From the NCBI GenBank assembly GCA_964456815.1, contig CAYWCO010000006.1, positions 1-25,706 of the forward strand: a DNA stretch of 25,706 bases. Reading direction: 5' to 3'. The notes under the pieces were generated by a model. The model searched no databases, had not been told where the DNA came from, and saw nothing but the letters and a program-made list of their open reading frames with translations. Below, piece by piece: positions 15,640 through 20,272 of this stretch. A program made the position numbers and the translations under genes. The stretch's first letter is position 1, and each line of letters opens with the position of its first letter. This DNA is from CAVTZP01 sp964456815 (GTDB lineage: Bacteria > Chloroflexota > Dehalococcoidia > Dehalococcoidales > BS750m-G39).

Positions 15640-17373
15640 ATGGTTAGATGTCCTAATTGTGGTCAGAAGACCGGTGGTGATTACTGCCAGTGGTGTGGCT
15701 ACCCGGTAATGGCGGGTGGTCAGCGGGGTGTGGAAGCCAAGGCAAGGAAGGAGGTTGAGGAGGCGGAGAAGCGGGCGAGGAAGGAAGCCGAGCGCCTGGC
15801 TAAGGAAGAAGCAAAGAGAGTCAAGGAAGCCGAGGAGGCAGAAAAGAAGGTAAGGAAAGAAGCTGAACGCCTGGCTAAAGAACAGGCGAAGAAAGAGGCG
15901 GAAGAGGCAAAGAGGACAAAGGAGGTCGAAGAGGCGGAGATTAAGGCGGGGGAAGAGGTTGAGCGCCTGGCCAGGGAGCAGGCAAAGAGAGCCTGGGAGG
16001 CTGAGGAGGCGGAGCGGAAAGCAAGAGAAGAAGCCGAGCGTCTCGCCAGAGAGCAGGCAAGGACGGCATGGGAGGCCGATGAAGAGGAGATTAAGGCGAA
16101 AGAAGAGGTTGAACGCCTAGCCAGGGAGCAGGCGGAGAGAGAAGCGGAAGAGGCAAGAAAAGCAAGAGAGGCCGAGGAAGCCAGGGAGGCGGAGATTAAG
16201 GCGAGAGAAGAAGCTGAACGCTTAGCCAGAGAACAGGCAGAGAAAGAAGCGGAAGAGACGAGGGAGATTGAGGAGGTGGAGATTAAGGCAGGGGAAGAGG
16301 CGGAACGCCTAGCCAGGGAGCAGGCAAAGAGAGCCTGGGAGGCTGAGGAGGCGGAGCGGAAAGCAAGAGAAGAAGCCGAGCGTCTTGCCAGAGAGCAGGC
16401 GATGAAAGAGACCGAAGAAGCGGGAGAGGTGAGGGGAGCAGAAGAGACTATAGAAGCCAAAGAAGCTGAGGAAGTGGAGAGGATAGCGAGAGAAGAAGCC
16501 GAGCGCCTGGCCAGGGAGCAGGCACTGATAGAAGCAGGAGAGCTTAGGGGGGTGGAGGAGACAGAAGTAGGAGCAGAGAAGGAAGCTGAGGAAATTCCGC
16601 AGGCTGGTGGGGAGGCTGATATTAAGGCAAGAGAGGAAGCCGAACGCCTGGCTAAAGAGCGGGCACTGAGAGAGGCAGAAGAAGCAAGGAGGGTATGGGA
16701 AGCTGAGGAGATGGAGAGAAGGGCAAGAGAGGAAGCTGAAGGCTTGACCAGAGAGCAGGCGTTGAGAGAGGCAGAAGAGGCAAGGAAAGCAAGAGAGACC
16801 GAGGAAGCCAGGGAGGCGGAGATTAAGGCAAGAGAGGAAGCGGAGCGCCTGGCTAAAGAGCAGGCAGAAAAAGAAGCGGAAGAGACGAGGGAAGTTGGGG
16901 AAGCCGAGGTTAAGGCTCAGGAAGAAGCTGAACGTCTGGCTAAAGAGCGGGCACTGAGAGAGGCAGAAGAGGCGGAGATTAAGCCAGAGGAGGCGGAGAT
17001 TAAGCCAGAAGAAGAGGCCGAGCGCCTGGCTGGAGAGCAAGTAGAGAAAGAGGCTGAAGGAGTGGGGGAGGTTGTGGTAGAGAAGGAAGCTGAGGAAATT
17101 CCGCAAGCCGGCGAGGAGGCTTACAAGGAAAACTTTGAGCTAGTGGTGCCGATGCCGGTGGGCTTTGAGCGAGTGAGACAATTCGCTGAGGAGCTGGGAA
17201 AAGTTGAGGGCTTGAAGATAGAGTGGGTTGGTGGGTCAGTGGAGGAAGGGGCAATAATCGGCATCTCAGCGCAGAAACAATTAGATTTGATGCAGACCAT
17301 CAAAGAAATGCCTGTAGTGGAAAGTGCTGAGAGGAATGCTGAAAAGATTATAGTGACCTTAAAGGTCGCTTGA
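15640..17373 (+). CDS. Zinc-ribbon protein with very long repetitive coiled coil and C-terminal small domain
   Basis: 577 residues from ATG at 15640; GGGGGG lies 6 bp upstream, favouring it over GTG at 15634. The N-terminus is a zinc ribbon (Cys4, Cys7, Cys16, Cys19, MVRCPNCG...YCQWCG). About residues 30-490 are almost entirely Glu, Ala, Lys and Arg in repeats around EEAERLAREQA, predicted as one long charged helix or coiled coil. Residues about 495-577 form a compact alternating beta/alpha domain (NFELVVPMPVGFERVRQFA, then IIGISAQKQLDLMQTIKEMP) that could have a ferredoxin-like fold. No signal peptide or membrane helix is seen. A scaffold or spacer between two binding modules is inferred. 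The family is not recognised; the coil region will give spurious database matches. Confidence 0.8.
   Translation: MVRCPNCGQKTGGDYCQWCGYPVMAGGQRGVEAKARKEVEEAEKRARKEAERLAKEEAKRVKEAEEAEKKVRKEAERLAKEQAKKEAEEAKRTKEVEEAEIKAGEEVERLAREQAKRAWEAEEAERKAREEAERLAREQARTAWEADEEEIKAKEEVERLAREQAEREAEEARKAREAEEAREAEIKAREEAERLAREQAEKEAEETREIEEVEIKAGEEAERLAREQAKRAWEAEEAERKAREEAERLAREQAMKETEEAGEVRGAEETIEAKEAEEVERIAREEAERLAREQALIEAGELRGVEETEVGAEKEAEEIPQAGGEADIKAREEAERLAKERALREAEEARRVWEAEEMERRAREEAEGLTREQALREAEEARKARETEEAREAEIKAREEAERLAKEQAEKEAEETREVGEAEVKAQEEAERLAKERALREAEEAEIKPEEAEIKPEEEAERLAGEQVEKEAEGVGEVVVEKEAEEIPQAGEEAYKENFELVVPMPVGFERVRQFAEELGKVEGLKIEWVGGSVEEGAIIGISAQKQLDLMQTIKEMPVVESAERNAEKIIVTLKVA
15931..16947 (+). 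repeat. Internal duplications in the coiled-coil gene
   Basis: At DNA level, 15931-16058 recurs at 16273-16400 (offset 342 bp, 114 codons) with few differences. About 16141-16320 recurs at about 16768-16947 (offset 627 bp, 209 codons). Both offsets keep frame. The phrase KEAEEIPQAG also occurs twice in the protein. The pattern points to growth by in-frame recombination. Confidence 0.75.
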
Positions 17374-17375
17374 GA

Positions 17376-18467
17376 TTATTTGTTGTCTGTTTGCTTTTCA
17401 GGTGAGACTTTAGTGCCTGGAGCCAGTTTGCTATTTTTTTCTATAACAACATCATCGCCCAGAACACAGTTATCCAGTACTTGACTCCCCTCTTGAATGT
17501 AGCAGCGGGAGCCGACGATGCAGTTCTCCAGATTCACTTTTTTGCCTACCCTGCACTCCTGCCATAATATTGCCCCTTCTATAACCGCATCTTCATCAAC
17601 CTGGCATCGTGGTCCAAGAGCGGCAGGTCCCTTTATCTTTGCTCCCTGGGCAATAACGCAGCCCTCGCCGGTAAGCACCGGACCTTCGATCTGAGCCGAG
17701 GGGTGAATTTGGGAGTTACCGCTGATTTGGGCGCGATAGATAGATAAGGACGGAGCCTTGCCTGAGAGCAGGTCATGGGTCACCTTGAGGTATTTTTCCG
17801 GCGTGCCGATGTCAATCCAGTAGCTGGTGGATGGATAGCTCAGGATAGGCTTGCCCTTCTCCAAGAGTAGTGGGAAAAGGTGGCGCTCAAAGGTGGAGGG
17901 GGTGGAGGGGGGAATGTAGCTCAGGACTTCAGGCTCAAGGATATAGATGCCGGCGTTAATCATATTAGTGGTGACCTCTTCCCGGCTTGGTTTCTCGACA
18001 AAGCGTTTTACCATACCCTTGTCGTCGGTCTCCACCACACCGTATATCGTGGGGTTGTCTACGGGGGTCAGGGCAAGACTCACCCCGGGTTTTTTTTGCC
18101 GGTGCTGGCTCATCATTGCGGTGAGGTCCATACCGGTCACGATGTCGCCGTTAACGACAAAGAAAGGCGCATCCCCATCAAGGAAAGACTCGGCGTTTTT
18201 GATGGCACCGGCGGTGCCCAGTGGCACATCCTCAACGAGGTAGGTGAGATGGACGCCTGAACCTGCGCCATCACCGAAGTAGCTTTGGATGCGGTCGGGG
18301 AGGTAGCTCGTGGTCAGGATGATATCCCTTACCCCGTGCTCCTTGAGATAAAGTATCAGGTATTCCAGGAAAGGCTTATTCAGGATTGGTACCATCGCCT
18401 TTGGTGTATTGAAGGTTAAGGGGTGCAGCCTTGTTCCTTGCCCTCCCACCAGAATGACTGCCTTCAT
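17376..18467 (-). CDS. Sugar-nucleotide pyrophosphorylase (GDP-mannose or dTDP-glucose type) with hexapeptide tail
   Basis: 363 residues. Residues 1-235 are a nucleotidyltransferase: GGQGTRL (8-14), Pro22-Lys23, metal-binding Asp108 in NGD, EKP (158-160) and WIDIGTPEKY (217-226). Residues about 250-350 are left-handed beta-helix hexapeptide repeats. The enzyme joins a sugar 1-phosphate to a nucleoside triphosphate, for surface polysaccharide or glycoprotein synthesis. Mannose-1-phosphate guanylyltransferase is the most likely annotation, but substrate cannot be read reliably. It lies 43 bp after the second RRM gene and may be the last gene of that operon. Its stop is only 2 bp from the converging coiled-coil gene's stop. 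Confidence 0.9.
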   Translation of the reverse strand: MKAVILVGGQGTRLHPLTFNTPKAMVPILNKPFLEYLILYLKEHGVRDIILTTSYLPDRIQSYFGDGAGSGVHLTYLVEDVPLGTAGAIKNAESFLDGDAPFFVVNGDIVTGMDLTAMMSQHRQKKPGVSLALTPVDNPTIYGVVETDDKGMVKRFVEKPSREEVTTNMINAGIYILEPEVLSYIPPSTPSTFERHLFPLLLEKGKPILSYPSTSYWIDIGTPEKYLKVTHDLLSGKAPSLSIYRAQISGNSQIHPSAQIEGPVLTGEGCVIAQGAKIKGPAALGPRCQVDEDAVIEGAILWQECRVGKKVNLENCIVGSRCYIQEGSQVLDNCVLGDDVVIEKNSKLAPGTKVSPEKQTDNK

Positions 18468-18510
18468 CTTTCTCTTACCCCCGTAGGATGCTAGATTGGT
18501 CTAGTGTGGT

Positions 18511-18834
18511 TTAGTATCGCCTTTGTCTTGCTTTACGGTTAAACCGATTATCTCTTCCCCGGAGGTACTCTTTACCTCTCTTATCTGAAAGCGGAAGGGC
18601 TTCAACAACATTAATAACCCGGCTCTTTAGTCTTTTGCCTTTGAGGTTGGCAATTGCGGCTTCGCCTTGAGACTTTGAAGCCATTTCAACAAATCCGTAT
18701 CCCCTGGTCTGGCCACTGCCAATATACTTGTCGTTCATAACAACCACGGATATCACTTCTCCGAAAGCCATGAATTCTCGTCGCAGTTCTTCCTCAGTGA
18801 CCTCAAGGGATAGGTTGCCGACATATATATTCAC
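18511..18834 (-). CDS. Single-RRM RNA-binding protein (second copy)
   Basis: 107 residues from GTG at 18834. A longer frame starting at 19020 is rejected: it overlaps the preceding RRM gene, while AAGGGGGC lies 4-5 bp before this GTG and the protein then starts exactly at the RRM (VNIYVGNLS). RNP2 is IYVGNL and RNP1 is RGYGFVEM. The tail after the domain is basic (RGRDNRFNRKARQRRY) rather than Gly-rich. Small RRM proteins of this kind act as RNA chaperones, often induced by cold. Same length and same final RRY as the neighbouring copy, suggesting tandem duplication with divergence. Confidence 0.9.
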   Translation of the reverse strand: MNIYVGNLSLEVTEEELRREFMAFGEVISVVVMNDKYIGSGQTRGYGFVEMASKSQGEAAIANLKGKRLKSRVINVVEALPLSDKRGKEYLRGRDNRFNRKARQRRY

Positions 18835-18919
18835 ATTAGCCCCCTTCTTTGGAAGTGAGCTAGGCTTGGCCCAACGTTTGTTATTAATAGCTAGACTAAT
18901 AGCTCTATTGACTAAGGAT

Positions 18920-19243
18920 TTAGTATCTTCTGCCTCTTCCTCCACCAAATCCACCGCCTCCACCGCTTCTCCTGTTCCCAAAAGAGCCACCCCTGTCATC
19001 GGAGCGGGGCCGGGCTGCATTTACAGTGAGCGTTCGGTCCTTCATGGTTTTCCCGTTAAGGCCGGTGATTGCCGCTTGCCCCTCGGACACCGAGGGCATT
19101 TCAACAAAGGCAAATCCCCTTGGCCGTCCGCTGTACTTGTCAGTTATGACATTTACCGATTCAACCTTTCCGAAAGCAGTGAATTCCGCCTCTAGCTCCT
19201 CTTCAGTCGCGTCGAAGGATAGATTACCTACATAGATTTTCAT
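18920..19243 (-). CDS. Single-RRM, Gly-rich RNA-binding protein (first copy)
   Basis: 107 residues from ATG at 19243 with AAAGGGGAC upstream. Residues 1-78 form one RRM: RNP2 IYVGNL (3-8) and RNP1 RGFAFVEM. A Gly/Arg-rich tail (SGGGGGFGGGRGRRY) follows. This is the layout of cyanobacterial Rbp proteins and plant glycine-rich RNA-binding proteins, which bind RNA and are often cold-induced. It starts 28 bp after the rpsU stop, in the same direction. The RRM assignment is certain; cold regulation is inferred from relatives. Confidence 0.95.
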   Translation of the reverse strand: MKIYVGNLSFDATEEELEAEFTAFGKVESVNVITDKYSGRPRGFAFVEMPSVSEGQAAITGLNGKTMKDRTLTVNAARPRSDDRGGSFGNRRSGGGGGFGGGRGRRY

Positions 19244-19271
19244 GCTCAGTCCCCTTTTCGGATTATTTCTC

Positions 19272-19469
19272 CTACCCCGCGTAGTATTTCTGGCGCCGTC
19301 TTCTTCGGGCGTTATTCTTTGCTTTTATCCGGGCAGCGTCTCTCTTAGATATGAAATGACGGTGGGCCTTTGCCTCGCGCAAAATGCCACTCATCTGTAC
19401 TACCTTTTGAAAGCGCCGTAACAAAGAGTCTTGTGTTTCGCCTTCACGCAGATGAACTTCTAATGACAT
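19272..19469 (-). CDS. rpsU: Ribosomal protein S21
   Basis: 65 residues from ATG at 19469. The frame could extend to 19493, but GAGGCG precedes 19469, the upstream extension falls inside a hairpin, and S21 proteins begin at this point (MSLEVHLREGE). It has the typical S21 sequence: SLLRRFQKVVQMSGIL, then a basic tail (KAKNNARRRRRQKYYAG). S21 sits near the Shine-Dalgarno helix partner of the small ribosomal subunit. It lies between a zinc-finger gene and an RRM gene; rpsU beside an rbp gene is also known in cyanobacteria. Confidence 0.96.
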   Translation of the reverse strand: MSLEVHLREGETQDSLLRRFQKVVQMSGILREAKAHRHFISKRDAARIKAKNNARRRRRQKYYAG

Positions 19470-19487
19470 AACGCCTCGACATTCTAG

Positions 19488-19527
19488 GAGCATACATAGA
19501 CTGGGAACTCCCAGCCTACGTATGCTC
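19488..19527 (-). promoter_or_regulatory. Strong hairpin in the leader of rpsU
   Basis: On the minus strand GAGCATAC-G-TAG-G-CTGGG pairs with CCCAG-T-CTA-T-GTATGCTC around the loop AGTT: an 18-bp stem with two G.U pairs and no bulge. It ends 18 bases before the rpsU start. There is no following T-run on either strand, so a translational control or RNA processing element fits better than a terminator. Confidence 0.65.
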
Positions 19528-19538
19528 TTAAGGTCAAA

Positions 19539-19555
19539 CCAGCGTTATCCGCTGG
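19539..19555 (-). terminator. Weak terminator-like hairpin at the end of the zinc-finger gene
   Basis: CCAGCG/CGCTGG form a 6-bp stem with a 5-base loop that contains the stop codon of the zinc-finger gene, followed on the minus strand by TTTGACC. It is small and its T-run is short, so at most partial termination is expected. Confidence 0.3.
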
Positions 19556-19850
19556 CTTTAACTTTACGGTAGCAATCGCTACAATAAACCGGTCTATCAC
19601 CGCGGGGTTCAAATGGTACCTCAGTATCCTTACCACACTGAGCGCATTTTACGGGGAACATCTGCCGCTGGGAGCTGTAGCCAGAGCCGCTATTTCCATA
19701 ACGTTCTGTTTTTCTTGCCTGGCGGCAGGAGGGACAGCGCTTGGGCTCATTGGTATAGCCCCTGGATTGGAAAAGCTCCTGCTCTTCAGCGCTGAAGGTA
19801 AAGGTAGCCCCGCAATCGGAACACTGGAGTGATTTGTCCTCAAAACTCAT
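19545..19850 (-). CDS. Double zinc-finger (CxxC) protein
   Basis: 101 residues from ATG at 19850 (AGGAGG 8 bp upstream; an in-frame ATG at 19871 overlaps that site and is rejected). Two zinc modules are visible: CSDCG with CPSC in the first half (SFEDKSLQCSDCGATFTFSA), and CAQC with CSDC in the second. A Ser/Gly/Tyr linker joins them. Proteins of this form are common, short and uncharacterised in Chloroflexota and related groups. A nucleic-acid or ribosome-linked role is inferred from the neighbours rpsU and the RRM genes. The module assignment is firm; the function is not known. Confidence 0.85.
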   Translation of the reverse strand: MSFEDKSLQCSDCGATFTFSAEEQELFQSRGYTNEPKRCPSCRQARKTERYGNSGSGYSSQRQMFPVKCAQCGKDTEVPFEPRGDRPVYCSDCYRKVKASG

Positions 19851-19961
19851 TGGATGACCTCCTCTCTTCAAAAATTTCAGCTAGAGTTTGGGTCACCCAA
19901 TACTTGATAAAACCCGAGGGATTTAAAGCAGTATACGATAACCAAAACCTAAACTGCCCTT

Positions 19962-19991
19962 ATTATACCACTATGACACGCTTCTTTGCAA
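19962..19991 (-). promoter_or_regulatory. Promoter of the zinc-finger/rpsU/RRM operon
   Basis: On the minus strand TTGCAA (19991-19986), 18 bp, then TATAAT (19967-19962), with an extended -10 (TGG before TATAAT). Transcription would start near 19955, leaving a leader of about 105 bases with a small hairpin (TTGGG/CCCAA, 19888-19900). Confidence 0.6.
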
Positions 19992-20005
19992 ATGACACAC
20001 ATTTG
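19989..20005. promoter_or_regulatory. Perfect dyad between divergent promoters, possible shared operator
   Basis: CAAATG-ACACA-CATTTG is a perfect 6+5+6 inverted repeat. Its left arm overlaps the -35 of the leftward promoter (19986-19991) and its right arm overlaps the -35 of the rightward promoter (20003-20008). A bound dimer would block or link both. No regulator gene is adjacent. Confidence 0.5.
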
Positions 20006-20031
20006 ACAGATATGCTTTCCTATGCTATTAT
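20003..20031 (+). promoter_or_regulatory. Strong promoter of the molybdoenzyme operon
   Basis: TTGACA (20003-20008), 17 bp, TATTAT (20026-20031), with TGC just before the -10 (extended -10). Transcription should start near 20038, giving a leader of about 235 bases before the ATG at 20273. A second TATAAT at 20067-20072 has no good -35. Confidence 0.65.
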
Positions 20032-20063
20032 GACTGAAACTATAAATTGGCGTGTTGTTTGTT

Positions 20064-20165
20064 ATGTATAATGTAAGCATCAAAGTCTCCCTCAGTCCCT
20101 ACTATTATTACTATGGGTATTACGGTTACCCAACATCGGCGTTGGGGGGCTTGATGCGGATATAA
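20064..20165 (+). CDS. Possible tyrosine-rich leader peptide
   Basis: A 33-codon ORF, ATG at 20064 and TAA at 20163. The peptide includes SPYYYYYGYYGYP: Tyr codons at 20100-20114 (five), 20118-20123 (two) and 20127-20129 (one). Nine of 33 residues are Tyr. The reading frame lies wholly within the predicted leader transcript of the molybdoenzyme operon. Downstream are competing hairpins, as in amino-acid attenuators. There is no clear Shine-Dalgarno site before the ATG, the main weakness. Alternative: a remnant of the Tyr-cluster tail of a bacterial tyrosine kinase (the frame is open back to a stop at 20043), or chance. Confidence 0.4.
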   Translation: MYNVSIKVSLSPYYYYYGYYGYPTSALGGLMRI

Positions 20166-20232
20166 ATATCTAAAGGTATTAAATCAGATTCAAACTAGGG
20201 AGAGCCCCCCTGTTGGGGGGCTCTCCCTAGTT
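20129..20232 (+). promoter_or_regulatory. Attenuator-like leader structures before the molybdoenzyme genes
   Basis: Four segments can pair exclusively. Segment 1 (CCCAAC, 20129-20134) pairs with the start of segment 2 (GTTGGGGGGCT, 20141-20151). Segment 2 can instead pair through GGGGGGCT with AGCCCCCC (20203-20210), part of segment 3. Segment 3 (20193-20210) pairs perfectly over 18 bp with segment 4 (20215-20232), loop TGTT. Segments 2 and 4 share 11 identical bases. The last hairpin has no T-run, so termination, if any, is not standard intrinsic. Confidence 0.5.
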
Positions 20233-20272
20233 CAGGATATTCAGGGCGATAGTTCAATATGGAGGTATCTAG

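Noticed and set aside
15720..17303. Long open frames (up to 265 codons) on the minus strand opposite the coiled-coil gene
   Set aside because: They are Ser/Leu/Phe-rich mirror images of Glu/Ala/Lys/Arg codons, lack domains and follow the repeat pattern of the real gene.
17355..17367. Bidirectional terminator GACCTT-A-AAGGTC between convergent genes
   Set aside because: Only 6 bp of stem with a 1-base loop, inside the coding end; too weak to call although downstream DNA on the plus strand is T-rich.
18835..19020. N-terminal extension of the second RRM protein from 19020
   Set aside because: It overlaps the Gly-rich tail of the first RRM gene in another frame, and a good GTG with ribosome site lies at 18834.
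19470..19493. Longer S21 from ATG at 19493
   Set aside because: It would start inside the leader hairpin and bypass the ribosome site before 19469.
20113..20154. Overlapping 13-codon ORF in the molybdoenzyme leader
   Set aside because: No ribosome site and no codon bias; the Tyr-rich frame is the more striking reading of the same bases.
20193..20232. Simple intrinsic terminator of an upstream plus-strand gene
   Set aside because: No plus-strand gene precedes it after the promoter other than the short leader ORF, and no T-run follows.
20038..20272. Molybdenum-cofactor riboswitch
   Set aside because: The position before a molybdoenzyme is suggestive, but I could not match the multi-stem conserved core; the paired segments look like an attenuator.
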